The position numbers and the translations under genes were made by a program. A stretch of DNA of 64,000 bases from Marinoscillum sp965229915 (GTDB taxonomy: Bacteria; Bacteroidota; Bacteroidia; Cytophagales; Cyclobacteriaceae), in assembly GCF_965229915.1 (NCBI RefSeq), contig NZ_CBDDJZ010000001.1, positions 2,604,001 to 2,668,000 on the forward strand. The letters are read 5' to 3'. The notes under the pieces were generated by a model. That model made no database searches, was not told the origin of the DNA, and saw only the letters and a program-made list of their open reading frames with translations. Positions 34,818 to 44,444 of the stretch are shown here, piece after piece. The first letter of the stretch is position 1, and each line of letters starts with the position of its first letter.

Positions 34818-36186
34818 CTCGAGTATATTCCTCTGGAGCAGTTTGTTGATAGTGCTCGCCAAAGTGAGGAAATCGGTGAAATAGTTTAGATGCCACTTCA
34901 CCTTCACGGTCTATAATCAGATCTGGTTGAGACTTAACTATGCCACGATACAATCCCGAAACGCCATCAAAGTAATCTAACTGCTCGATCTTCCTTGCAC
35001 TTACAAAAGGATCTAAGAAAGGGCCTCCTATGGGGTTATTCTGGTAGTCATCGATTTCCAGACCTATTCCCATCAGTGTTCGATCCTGTGGCTCAGATTC
35101 AGAGCTAACTATGATTCCTTTTAGTTCTTCTGACTTCAGCCAGAAGTACGGATAGATGATCATACCTATGACCAAAGCATATGGAACGAATACTTTCCAA
35201 AAACGTCTTTTCAAACCAAGAAAATAATAGGTTAGAAAAAAGGTGATTGAAGGGACGAAAAAGACCAAATCTGCGGTAGTTAACTCAGCATTTAGCATCA
35301 ACACTACACCACCTGCTGCTATGAACAACAACATCACTTGCTGCATCTTTTGCTGAAAATTGGTTACTCTCTGAGTGAACACCACAGACACACCAAAGAG
35401 CATGGTCAGGGCCAGCATACCACCAACCTTAGTTAAGTCCAGAAAATTAATATACCAGGTCTTTTCTTTTAAAAATGGGGTAAGAAAAAAGTCATAGAGG
35501 AAATCACCATTGGCATCAAACCAAAAATAATATGCCCAAACCACCAGCAAAACCACTCCAGCACCATAGATAAAAAGCAATATGCGTCGGGTCACTGCAG
35601 ATGAGAAGAGAACCAAGCTGAGCAAGACAATCAAAAAGTAAATCGCAGATGGCAGATAACAAAGCATCGCCAGGCCAAGGTAGAGACCACTGTATAGAAA
35701 CAATTCGTCGGTGACTACATTGTCTATCCGTCTGAAGACGTGGTTCAGTGCCATCAAAATGAAAGTAACCGCGATGAGCTGAGGACTCAGCGCAAAAAAG
35801 TCCATAGTGGCTGACATGCAGATGACATATAGAAAGGCTGGCAGGTAATTGTTTTCAGCATATGCCTTGTTGCGAATGAGCATCCTATTGAAAAGGCCTG
35901 CCTGCAAAGTGATCAATAGCGTGCTGAAAATGACATGTACCCATCGGGATCGGCCAAAGAAAATGTCCAGCCACTTATAGAAGAACACCGCCACAGGACC
36001 CGTGTAATCATATAGATCGCGATACATAGTAAACCCATCTCCCAATCGCTGACCTACGAGCATCCACTTCAACTCAGGAATAGACAGAGGCATGCCTACG
36101 ATGCTCCAAACCACCCGGATCATCACCAGGATTAAGAATACAAAGATGATTCTATAAGGGTCGTTTATTCTAAAAAACTTTAGCAA
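34807..36186 (-). CDS. Polytopic membrane protein, GT-C glycosyltransferase-like
   Basis: This 459-residue protein has 10-12 hydrophobic segments and a C-terminal extracytoplasmic domain of about 100 residues (EPQDRTLMGIGLEIDDYQNN, GIVKSQPDLIIDREGE). Early on, GQRLGDGFTMYRDLYDYTGP resembles the first periplasmic loop of GT-C/ArnT-type glycosyltransferases (G....YRDlwdy.gP), which use lipid-linked sugars. The donor and acceptor are unknown, and it might instead be a Bacteroidota-specific membrane family. It is divergent from rbfA. Confidence 0.72.
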   Translation of the reverse strand: MLKFFRINDPYRIIFVFLILVMIRVVWSIVGMPLSIPELKWMLVGQRLGDGFTMYRDLYDYTGPVAVFFYKWLDIFFGRSRWVHVIFSTLLITLQAGLFNRMLIRNKAYAENNYLPAFLYVICMSATMDFFALSPQLIAVTFILMALNHVFRRIDNVVTDELFLYSGLYLGLAMLCYLPSAIYFLIVLLSLVLFSSAVTRRILLFIYGAGVVLLVVWAYYFWFDANGDFLYDFFLTPFLKEKTWYINFLDLTKVGGMLALTMLFGVSVVFTQRVTNFQQKMQQVMLLFIAAGGVVLMLNAELTTADLVFFVPSITFFLTYYFLGLKRRFWKVFVPYALVIGMIIYPYFWLKSEELKGIIVSSESEPQDRTLMGIGLEIDDYQNNPIGGPFLDPFVSARKIEQLDYFDGVSGLYRGIVKSQPDLIIDREGEVASKLFHRFPHFGEHYQQTAPEEYTRVSN

Positions 36187-36273
36187 GCTGTCGGGTTTTC
36201 TGCCTTTTGAGTTTCGAAATTAACAAATTAAATTGATGCTGGGAGAGCCAAAATCCTTGATATTTGCAGCAAG

Positions 36274-36654
36274 ATGACACAAAGTAAAAGACAAGTTAAG
36301 TACGGCCGCCAGATTCAAAAGGATTTGGGTCAAATCTTTCAGAAAGATCCAAGACACTTTTTTGGCAACAGCCTGGTGACCATTACCGGCGTGGAAATGT
36401 CTCCAGACCTGAGTCTGGCCAGAGTGTATCTGAGTGTCTTCCCGATAAAAGACGCTGAAGAGGTGTTTTTCAACCTGGATGAGAAGAAAAGTGAAGTACG
36501 CAGAAACCTGGGTCGCCTCATCGGCAAGCAGGTTCGAATCGTACCGGAGCTTGCTTTCTTCCACGATGATACAGAAGAAAAAGCCTCCAAAATGGATCAA
36601 CTCATAGACAACCTGAACATTCCGCCGGCAGAAGATAACGACGAAGAAGAGTGA
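36274..36654 (+). CDS. rbfA: 30S ribosome-binding factor A
   Basis: This 126-residue KH-like protein aids maturation of the 16S rRNA 5' end and cold adaptation. It has KYGRQIQKDLGQIFQ at the N-terminus, ITGVEMSPDLSLARVYLSVFP in the KH core and RIVPELAFFHDDTEEKASKMDQLI near the end. The last residues are strongly acidic. The stop overlaps the GTG start of the FtsX-type permease. Confidence 0.94.
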   Translation: MTQSKRQVKYGRQIQKDLGQIFQKDPRHFFGNSLVTITGVEMSPDLSLARVYLSVFPIKDAEEVFFNLDEKKSEVRRNLGRLIGKQVRIVPELAFFHDDTEEKASKMDQLIDNLNIPPAEDNDEEE

Positions 36655-37877
36655 ACCTATCTTACTTCATAGCCAGACGCTACTTTTTGTCTAAAAAGAA
36701 AAAAAGCTTCATCAACGTGATCTCTATCATTTCCATGTTGGTAGTGGCTATCGGTACCATGGCGCTGGTGATTGTTCTCTCTGTTTTCAATGGGATGGAA
36801 GATCTCTTGAGAGGACTTTACAGCAATGTAGATTCCAACCTGGTGGTGACACCCTCAAGTGGTAAAACCTTTGACTACACCCCAAACCTAAGGGATCAAA
36901 TCTCGGCTATTGATGAAGTAACCTACATCACAGATGTAATAGAAGACAATGCGCTCATCGGCTATAACAATGCCAAACGAGTAGCCACTGTCAAAGGAGT
37001 GGCAGAAAACTTTATCGACGAAGGTCGGCTGGATAACTACCTGGTATTTGGAGAACTGAAACTGCGGGAAGACAATGTCAATTATGCCATAGTAGGCAGA
37101 GGCGTGCAATATGATCTGTCCATTAATCCGAAAAATGATTTCCACACCATTCAGATGTACTTTCCTGATGAAATCAAACCTGGCCAGCTCAATCCAGATA
37201 AAATGTACCGCCTGCGCAATATCATGCCCGGAGGTGTTTTTGCCATCGAGAAATCGTATGACGAAAACCTCATATATGTCCCTGTATCATTTGCTGAGGA
37301 GCTGTTTAACAAAAAAGGACAGAGAAGCTCCCTGGAAGTGCAGTTAGATACAAAAGCAGATACCAGGGCTGTAAAAGAACAATTGCAACAAGTACTCGGT
37401 GCAGACTTTCGGGTCCTGACAAATGACGAAGTACATGGCGGACTTTACAAAGTACTGTCGTATGAAAAATTCTTCGTCTTTCTGACATTTTCAGTTATCA
37501 TAGCCATAGCCTCAATCAACATCTTCTTCTCACTCAATATGCTTGCTATTGATAAGAAGAAAGATGTAGCCATCCTCACCGCTCAAGGTGCCTCAAGTAA
37601 ACTCATCAGGAGTATCTTTTTGTATGAAGGGTGCATAGTGGCATTTACCGGAGCCTTCACCGGATTGTTTCTGGGCCTTGCCATCGTGCTGCTTCAACAG
37701 GAATTTGGGTTGGTGACCATGGGCATGCAGACGGCTATTATGGATGCATATCCGGTCAAGATCGAGTGGGCGGATATCTTCTTCACCATTTTATGCATCA
37801 TTATAGTCACCTTAATCACCGCCATCCAACCCGCCATTAACGCTGCGAAAAACGTAAGACTTAGCGAGTTACAATAG
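36651..37877 (+). CDS. FtsX/LolE-type ABC transporter permease
   Basis: This 408-residue protein has one N-terminal membrane segment, a large periplasmic MacB-like core domain, and three C-terminal membrane segments (FLTFSVIIAIASINIFFSL and two more). The pattern FIARRYFLSKKKKSFINVISIISML is typical of LolC/LolE-like lipoprotein-releasing permeases. Start is GTG 36651, overlapping rbfA by four bases, so coupled. No matching ATPase gene is adjacent. Lipoprotein sorting is the likely role by family. Confidence 0.92.
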   Translation: MNLSYFIARRYFLSKKKKSFINVISIISMLVVAIGTMALVIVLSVFNGMEDLLRGLYSNVDSNLVVTPSSGKTFDYTPNLRDQISAIDEVTYITDVIEDNALIGYNNAKRVATVKGVAENFIDEGRLDNYLVFGELKLREDNVNYAIVGRGVQYDLSINPKNDFHTIQMYFPDEIKPGQLNPDKMYRLRNIMPGGVFAIEKSYDENLIYVPVSFAEELFNKKGQRSSLEVQLDTKADTRAVKEQLQQVLGADFRVLTNDEVHGGLYKVLSYEKFFVFLTFSVIIAIASINIFFSLNMLAIDKKKDVAILTAQGASSKLIRSIFLYEGCIVAFTGAFTGLFLGLAIVLLQQEFGLVTMGMQTAIMDAYPVKIEWADIFFTILCIIIVTLITAIQPAINAAKNVRLSELQ

Positions 37878-37993
37878 ACATTTCATTCATAACGTAATGG
37901 TAAAGTGCAAAACTTCACAATCTCTTACCAAAGAAGTTTGTGATTTTTAGTCGGTTTTTTATTAGCTTCGAAATTTGCCCGGTATAAAAAGTT

Positions 37994-40933
37994 ATGAAAG
38001 TATCCCCGGATCAGCCTTTTCAAATTGTCTATTCTCTCTTTGAGCACGAATACCTCGGATTCTTGTTTGAATCCTTTGTGATCCAGCTCAACGAGAAAGG
38101 AAATCTCACCTTTTCCCACCAGAACATCTCGGCGCAGAATGCCGATGAATTTGACTCTGGGCTGGATGCCAATGATTATGAGCTGATCAAGACAATGGAT
38201 CAAATGCAGCAAAAAGCTGTTTTCAATCATTTTCATAAGAAGAAGCTGAAAATGGATGAGTTTTTCCTGAAAGTCTTCGATAAGAAAAATGAAAATGAGG
38301 CTGACAAGATACTGCGCGACGAAATAGACCGGTACCTGGAGAGAAGACGCTCAAAAGTGCTCTCACTGATGGCGGGCAAACAGCTCTACGAAATGGGCAA
38401 AGACGGGGAACCGGCGTGGAAACAAATTCATATCTCCGATGAGAAAGCTTCTATACTCTTTCATTTCAGACGTAACGAAGACAACACTCATTACTTTCCC
38501 ACCATCAAACTGAAGGAGGAGAAGGTTCATTTCTATCAGAATAATAGCCTCCTCTTGTGCAAGGAGCCTGCCTGGTTGGTCGTTAATGACACGCTCTTCA
38601 CATTTGAGAAAGAGGTGAATGGCAAGAAGATCAAACCTTTCTTCAATAAGAAATTCATTCTCATTCCTAAAAACGTAGAAGAAACCTACTACAAAAAGTT
38701 TGTGGCTCCGCTCATTGCTTCGTTTGATGTGTATGCCAAGGGGTTTGAGATCAAATCAGAGGCACTGACCCCTACACCGGTGCTTACGTTCTCAGAGCTG
38801 GCTTCAGCCTCCCAAAGTACAGGATCTTTGTTTGACTCTAATAATGATGAAAATGGTGAGCCATCAGTTTCTAAAATACTCTTTGAGCTCAGCTTTAAAT
38901 ATGGAACCTATTCCTACAAGGCAGATAAGCTAAAGCAAGTCAGTGTCTCAGTAGAAAAGAAGGAGGATGATTATGTTTTTCATCGGATCAAACGAGATTC
39001 AGCCCAAGAGAAAGACTTCATCGAAACCCTAAATAAAACTGGGCTGCAGCTTAAAAGCTCCAGATCTACCCTGAATAAAACCAATGCGATCTCCTGGTTA
39101 AATGAAAACCTGGAAGCTTTGAAAGCCAGCGGCTTTGAAATCAATCAGCAAGACGAGTCTGTAAAGAAATACTTTCTGGGTACTACCAATATCGACCTGG
39201 AAATTTCCGAAAACATCGATTGGTTCGATATCAAAGCCATCATCCGGTTTGGTGATTATGAAGTATCGTTCTCTGACATTCGCAAGTACATCCTAAACCA
39301 TCAGCGGGAATTCAAACTCCCAAGTGGAGAATATGCGGTAATTCCAGACAGATGGGTTGATGAATACAGCGATCTCTTTGCCTTTGCCAAGGAAGGAGAA
39401 GATAACCTGACACTCAATAAAATGCACGTGTCACTGGTCAAAGACCTCAAGGACAGTAACAATGCCAAGGTAGCAATGACCCGAAAGCTGGAAAAGCTAC
39501 TCGACTTTGATACGATAGAAAACGTCACTCTACCTGCCAAATTCAATGGTGAGCTTCGTCCATATCAGCAGGCTGGTTTTAACTGGCTGCACTTTCTCAA
39601 TGAATATGCCTTTGGCGGATGCCTGGCAGATGACATGGGTCTTGGTAAGACGGTTCAGACCCTGACTTTGCTACAGAGTGAAAAAGAAAAGGACAATGGT
39701 TCCACGAGTTTGCTCATTATGCCCACCTCGTTGATTTACAACTGGGAAATGGAAGCCAATAAGTTCACTCCAGACTTGAAAATACTGAATTATACAGGCA
39801 CGAATAGAGATAAAGATCCAGAGAAGTTTGCCAGATATGACATAGTGATTACAAGCTATGGTATCACCAGAATTGATACGGACATTCTACAGGAGTTCTA
39901 TTTCAACTACATCATCCTGGATGAATCTCAGGCGATCAAAAATCCAGACTCCATTATCTCCAAGTCGGTAAGAGAACTGAAATCAAGAAGAAAACTGATC
40001 CTCACAGGTACCCCTATAGAGAATAGTACGCTGGACCTCTGGTCACAGATGTCATTCGTCAATCCGGGACTACTCGGCTCTCAAAAATTCTTCAAGACAG
40101 AATACCAGATTCCTATTGAAAAGAAACGGGATGAACTGCGTACTAAAAAACTCAATGCGTTGATCAAGCCGTTCATCCTCAGACGCGAGAAAACCCAGGT
40201 AGCTAAAGACCTGCCAGAAAAAGTAGAGAACGTTCGCTATTGCGACCTGTCTGAGAAGCAACGTGAATACTACGATAAAGAGCGCGACAACTACCGCAAT
40301 AAAATCCTGGACGTGATCGAGCACGACGGCATTCAAAAATCGCAGATGATATTACTGCAGGGATTGACCAAACTGCGGCAAATCGCCAATCATCCATCCA
40401 TGGTGGATGAAGGCTATGATGGAGATTCAGGAAAATTCGAAGATATCTGCCACATGATCTCCAATGCTTTGGGTAAGGATCACAAACTCCTGATTTTTTC
40501 TCAGTTTGTGAAGCATCTAAAAATCATAGAGAAGTATCTAAAAGAAGAAAAAATCAATTATTCCTATCTGGATGGGTCTGTAAAAGACCGAAAAGGAGAG
40601 GTGGAGAAGTTTCAAAACAGCGATGATGTACCTGTCTTCTTAATTTCTTTGAAAGCAGGTGGTCTTGGTCTCAATTTGACACAAGCTGACTATGTATTCT
40701 TGTTAGATCCCTGGTGGAACCCTGCCATAGAAGCACAAGCTGTGGATAGAGCTCACCGCATAGGCCAAACCAACAAAGTGTTTACTTACAAGTTCATAGC
40801 ACGAGATACAGTAGAAGAGAAAATCCTGAAACTACAGCAAAACAAACTGCAGCTTGCCCAGGACTTGATCACCATAGAAGAGAGTTTTGTTAAAAGCCTT
40901 ACCAAAGAGGATATCACCAAGCTATTTGACTGA
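37994..40933 (+). CDS. SNF2-family DNA/RNA helicase-like ATPase
   Basis: This 979-residue protein has an N-terminal region of about 515 residues without a recognised motif, then a complete SNF2 ATPase. Walker A is LADDMGLGKTVQTL, motif II is ILDESQAIKNPDS (DESQ form), motif III is LTGTPIENSTLDLWS. The helicase C domain shows SLKAGGLGLNLTQADYVF and WWNPAIEAQAVDRAHRIGQT. It should translocate on double-stranded DNA and remodel bound proteins, possibly RNA polymerase as in RapA/HepA-like proteins. No methylase, nuclease or defence partner is next to it. Confidence 0.94.
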   Translation: MKVSPDQPFQIVYSLFEHEYLGFLFESFVIQLNEKGNLTFSHQNISAQNADEFDSGLDANDYELIKTMDQMQQKAVFNHFHKKKLKMDEFFLKVFDKKNENEADKILRDEIDRYLERRRSKVLSLMAGKQLYEMGKDGEPAWKQIHISDEKASILFHFRRNEDNTHYFPTIKLKEEKVHFYQNNSLLLCKEPAWLVVNDTLFTFEKEVNGKKIKPFFNKKFILIPKNVEETYYKKFVAPLIASFDVYAKGFEIKSEALTPTPVLTFSELASASQSTGSLFDSNNDENGEPSVSKILFELSFKYGTYSYKADKLKQVSVSVEKKEDDYVFHRIKRDSAQEKDFIETLNKTGLQLKSSRSTLNKTNAISWLNENLEALKASGFEINQQDESVKKYFLGTTNIDLEISENIDWFDIKAIIRFGDYEVSFSDIRKYILNHQREFKLPSGEYAVIPDRWVDEYSDLFAFAKEGEDNLTLNKMHVSLVKDLKDSNNAKVAMTRKLEKLLDFDTIENVTLPAKFNGELRPYQQAGFNWLHFLNEYAFGGCLADDMGLGKTVQTLTLLQSEKEKDNGSTSLLIMPTSLIYNWEMEANKFTPDLKILNYTGTNRDKDPEKFARYDIVITSYGITRIDTDILQEFYFNYIILDESQAIKNPDSIISKSVRELKSRRKLILTGTPIENSTLDLWSQMSFVNPGLLGSQKFFKTEYQIPIEKKRDELRTKKLNALIKPFILRREKTQVAKDLPEKVENVRYCDLSEKQREYYDKERDNYRNKILDVIEHDGIQKSQMILLQGLTKLRQIANHPSMVDEGYDGDSGKFEDICHMISNALGKDHKLLIFSQFVKHLKIIEKYLKEEKINYSYLDGSVKDRKGEVEKFQNSDDVPVFLISLKAGGLGLNLTQADYVFLLDPWWNPAIEAQAVDRAHRIGQTNKVFTYKFIARDTVEEKILKLQQNKLQLAQDLITIEESFVKSLTKEDITKLFD

Positions 40934-41139
40934 CAACCCCCTTATTCTTGTAGTCGATTTATAGTTAACTCTCAGTTGGAAATCTCGCTACCGCACTTTG
41001 TCAGATTAGCAAACAATGATATTGTCCTAGTGTTATTGTATCTTCAGTAGCATATCTGACCTATCAGGTGGGCGCCGAAAAGAAAGAAATATCACCATTC
41101 ACATTAGGGAAGCTTTGGCCTGTGTTGTTAATCCAACAC

Positions 41140-42396
41140 ATGCTGAAGAAACTAGGCCTATATTGTCTTTTGATCAATTTCACACTCATGCTGAGTGCCG
41201 TCACCATAGCCAACAATGGGAATGGTCAGAATAAGATCGGTTTTGTGATGCCTAGTAAGACTCGAAAGGTAGAAATCCCTTTTGATATGTATAACAACCT
41301 TATTGTTATACCCGTGCACATTAACAACACCCTCACTCTAAAATTTATCTTGGATACAGGCGCTGAGTCAGCCATTCTTACTGAAAAACTATTCGGAGAT
41401 CTTTTAGGACTGAATTATGTGCGCCAGATCAACATCAATGCACCCGGGGAGCGTGACTCATTACAAGCATTTGTGGCCACTAATGTGACCATGTCGTTGC
41501 CTGGAGGCATCACTGGCCGGGGCATGAACATGCTCGTTCTTAAAGAAGACTATCTGGAGCTCAACAAAAACCTTGGAGAGGAGGTTTACGGCATTATCGG
41601 TTATGATGTTTTTAGCAGATTTACGATCAGTATTGATTATGACGATCGGGTACTCACTGTATATGAACCTGACTCCTTCAAACCCCGACGATCTCACACC
41701 AAGATTCCCATGGAGATCGTTAATACTAAACCATACATCTCCATGACGGTCAAGCAAAAAGACCGAGAAGACACTGTGACCCTAATGGTGGATTCGGGGG
41801 CCAGCCACGCCATGCTGCTAGATGTAGATAACACTGAGGAGATCATTGTTCCGCAGGAGGTCCTACCAACGGCATTGGGCTATGGACTTGCTGGGGAAAT
41901 CCCCGGATTCATAGGTCGCATGGGGGCCTGTGTGGTCAATGATTTTAGTTTTGATGAACCTCTGGTGTCCATCCCCATGTCAGGCTCTTACATGAAAGCC
42001 ATCAAGCGAGGCTCCAGACAAGGCACGGTCGGTGGAGACATCCTTTCACGCCTCAATGCCACATTTGATTATCAAAACAATGTGCTCTACGCCTCCAAGG
42101 GCAACCGGTACAAGGACAAATTTGAATATAATATGAGTGGAATGATACTGGCTGTAGTAGGTGAGGACCTGGACTCTATGAAAGTAAGCCGCGTCAGCCC
42201 CGACTCTCCCGCAGAAAAAGTGGGCATTTTGCCAGGAGACATCATTAAAAAAATCAATGGAAAAACACTCTACAATAGCACTTTCACCGAGATCAATTCA
42301 TTGCTACGCTCGCGAGAAGGCAAAAAAATTCGGGTAGTACTGTGGAGAGATGATAAAAAGATGAAACTAAAGTTCCGCTTGAAGAGATTGATATAA
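41140..42396 (+). CDS. Exported aspartyl protease (duplicated retropepsin-like) with PDZ domain
   Basis: From ATG 41140 this is about 418 residues with a signal peptide (MLKKLGLYCLLINFTLMLSAV). A first retropepsin-like lobe has FILDTGAESAILTEKLFG and EVYGIIGYDVFSRFTISIDY. A second lobe has MVDSGASHAMLLD and GTVGGDILSRLNATFDY, so both catalytic Asp motifs lie in one chain. A PDZ domain closes the protein (MKVSRVSPDSPAEKVGILPGD). It should act in the periplasm, perhaps in peptide or lipoprotein processing. The longer GTG start at 41068 would put a charged leader before the signal. The FAD gene starts 27 bases after its stop. Confidence 0.88.
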   Translation: MLKKLGLYCLLINFTLMLSAVTIANNGNGQNKIGFVMPSKTRKVEIPFDMYNNLIVIPVHINNTLTLKFILDTGAESAILTEKLFGDLLGLNYVRQININAPGERDSLQAFVATNVTMSLPGGITGRGMNMLVLKEDYLELNKNLGEEVYGIIGYDVFSRFTISIDYDDRVLTVYEPDSFKPRRSHTKIPMEIVNTKPYISMTVKQKDREDTVTLMVDSGASHAMLLDVDNTEEIIVPQEVLPTALGYGLAGEIPGFIGRMGACVVNDFSFDEPLVSIPMSGSYMKAIKRGSRQGTVGGDILSRLNATFDYQNNVLYASKGNRYKDKFEYNMSGMILAVVGEDLDSMKVSRVSPDSPAEKVGILPGDIIKKINGKTLYNSTFTEINSLLRSREGKKIRVVLWRDDKKMKLKFRLKRLI

Positions 42397-42423
42397 TATT
42401 GTGTATCACTAATCCGAAGTGGA

Positions 42424-43557
42424 ATGTATGATATCGCCATCATAGGTGGAGGTTTGAGTGGATTGATCAGCAGCATACTCCTACGTAAGTCTGGGCTTGA
42501 AGTAGTGCTGTTGGAAAAGAATACGTATCCATTTCATCGGGTATGTGGAGAGTACATATCCAATGAGGTGATTCCTTTTTTAGAAGAGCACGACCTCTAC
42601 CCTGCAGATTTAGCTCCCGCATCAATTGACAAACTGATCATTAGCTCCACGAACGGCCGGTCATTTAAGTCGGATTTGGCGCTTGGTGGATTTGGTATCA
42701 GCCGCTACCGGTATGATCACTGGCTCATGACCCGTGCACAACAGCTTGGAGTGAAGGTGATGGAAAACACCACCGTGCAAACTGTAGAACGAACGGCAGA
42801 AGGATGGAGTCTGAAGGCAGGTCAGCAGCACCTTAGCAGCCGGTTAGTAATCGCTGCGCACGGTAAACGCTCCAAACTTGATCAAAAGCTCAACCGAAGA
42901 TTTCTTCAAGAGCATTCTCCGTACGTAGGAGTGAAGTACCACGTACAGACAGACTTTGCTCCAGATACGATCGCACTTCACAACTTTAGAGGAGGCTACT
43001 GTGGCTTCAGTAAAATAGAAGGTGACCTCTATAACCTGTGCTACCTTACCCACAGAGATCAAATAAAAAAAGCAGGTGATATATCCACTTTTGAACGCCA
43101 GGTATTACATAAAAATCCCCACCTGAGATCCCTATGGGAGTCATCGGACTTTGTGTTTGAAAAGCCCGCAGTAATCAATGAGATCTCATTTAAGCCAAAA
43201 GAGCTCATCCATGAAGGCATCCTGATGGCAGGAGACTCCGCCGGTATGATCACGCCACTTGCTGGAAACGGCATGGCCATGGCCATTCGCTCAGCCACAA
43301 TACTATCCAACATTATTGCCACGCATCATCACAACGGTGAGTTCGATCTGGAAAAGATCTACGCAGTGTACGAACTAACCTGGAAACAGACATTCGAGAC
43401 CAAACTCTGGAAAGGACGGCAAATTCAAAAAATATTTTTTAGCCACCCAATCTCTTCTTCTGTGGCTGTCTTCACCGGAAAGTTCTTTTCCAATATCACC
43501 CAGTCGATCATCCGTCAGACGCACGGCGAACCGTTTAGTACAGCAACAGCCATGTGA
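42424..43557 (+). CDS. FAD-dependent oxidoreductase (geranylgeranyl-reductase/hydroxylase-like) of the type III PKS cluster
   Basis: This 377-residue flavoprotein has an N-terminal Rossmann motif (AIIGGGLSGLISS), FHRVCGEYISNE, which is typical of geranylgeranyl reductase and tetracycline-type monooxygenases, and the second FAD motif GDSAGMITPLAGNGMAMAIRSA. It could hydroxylate an aromatic ring or reduce a prenyl chain; both fit its neighbours, the UbiA prenyltransferase and type III PKS. Its last 23 bases overlap the 3' end of the opposite-strand UbiA gene. It may share a transcript with the upstream protease gene. Confidence 0.88.
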   Translation: MYDIAIIGGGLSGLISSILLRKSGLEVVLLEKNTYPFHRVCGEYISNEVIPFLEEHDLYPADLAPASIDKLIISSTNGRSFKSDLALGGFGISRYRYDHWLMTRAQQLGVKVMENTTVQTVERTAEGWSLKAGQQHLSSRLVIAAHGKRSKLDQKLNRRFLQEHSPYVGVKYHVQTDFAPDTIALHNFRGGYCGFSKIEGDLYNLCYLTHRDQIKKAGDISTFERQVLHKNPHLRSLWESSDFVFEKPAVINEISFKPKELIHEGILMAGDSAGMITPLAGNGMAMAIRSATILSNIIATHHHNGEFDLEKIYAVYELTWKQTFETKLWKGRQIQKIFFSHPISSSVAVFTGKFFSNITQSIIRQTHGEPFSTATAM

Positions 43558-44389
43558 AAAAAGCATTGAGACAGGCAGATGAAACCAGGTTGAGTCGCAT
43601 GGTATTCTCAAAATTGGCCTGTTCCTGTGACCTCCGCACCTGCAAATACCAGTATCCAAAATAAATGAGTACAGGAGACAAACTGACCAGAAACAGGAGC
43701 GCCATGGTGAATGAGAAGTAAGTAGTGAAAAACCAGTAAAACAAAGCCATTGATATGCTGAAACAAACCGCAGTGAAGTGAAAGGTGTCCAAAACACCTA
43801 GAATCAAACTCAAAGTAATATCCCCGCGTCGGGCATCCTCCTCATGCTGGTAGACTTGCGTCATTGGATATGATCCAAATAGTAGCAACGTACTTAACAA
43901 CCCAGCCCACTGCAGCATTGGAGAGAAGAGAAGTGATTGGTATCCCATCCCTACACATACCATCATAAAGGTGAAATACCCCTGAAAGACTCCAGCAGTA
44001 AGCCAGCCAATGATTGGCCGTTTCTTCAGCCGGATCGATGGATGGCTATACGCCTTACTCACCAGTCCATAAACCAGCATCATGGCCGCAAACTGCCAGG
44101 AGAGCACCAAACCGATCACTATGGCTATCACATCCATAACCCATGATACATAATACAGCTCCTTTGTCACTTTGGGAGGAACCTTTACTCCGCCAATGCT
44201 TCCTTCGTCTTTGTCATAGTAGCTATTGTACCCATTGCTGGCTGGATAGAGAAAGAAGTGCAGCAGCACAAATATCAGTGCCAGTTTCAACCAGTCCGTT
44301 TCTGGCAAACAAGCAGCGGCAAAGAGAAATACTGGCAGCAGAAAAAAGGAGAACGGAAATCGTAAATGGACGATTGTTGACTTTTTCAT
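43535..44389 (-). CDS. UbiA-family prenyltransferase-like membrane protein
   Basis: This 284-residue protein has about eight or nine membrane segments and the UbiA polar motifs: NGYNSYYDKDEGSIGG in the first Asp-rich site (Ser where NDxxD members have Asp) and YQHEEDARRGDIT in the second. UbiA enzymes attach prenyl groups from prenyl diphosphates to aromatic rings. Lying between a FAD oxidoreductase and a type III PKS, it may prenylate the PKS product. It is divergent from the PKS gene, with 55 bases between starts. Confidence 0.88.
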   Translation of the reverse strand: MKKSTIVHLRFPFSFFLLPVFLFAAACLPETDWLKLALIFVLLHFFLYPASNGYNSYYDKDEGSIGGVKVPPKVTKELYYVSWVMDVIAIVIGLVLSWQFAAMMLVYGLVSKAYSHPSIRLKKRPIIGWLTAGVFQGYFTFMMVCVGMGYQSLLFSPMLQWAGLLSTLLLFGSYPMTQVYQHEEDARRGDITLSLILGVLDTFHFTAVCFSISMALFYWFFTTYFSFTMALLFLVSLSPVLIYFGYWYLQVRRSQEQANFENTMRLNLVSSACLNAFFTWLLLY

Positions 44390-44444
44390 AAGTTGAGTGA
44401 ACCTCTTGCGAAAAGTTAGTTATTATTACTTAGCTTCAGCTTAT

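Noticed and set aside
37905..37955. Hairpin AAACTTC / GAAGTTT after the FtsX-type permease as a terminator
   Set aside because: Only 7 bp with a long loop and a short T stretch; too weak to call.
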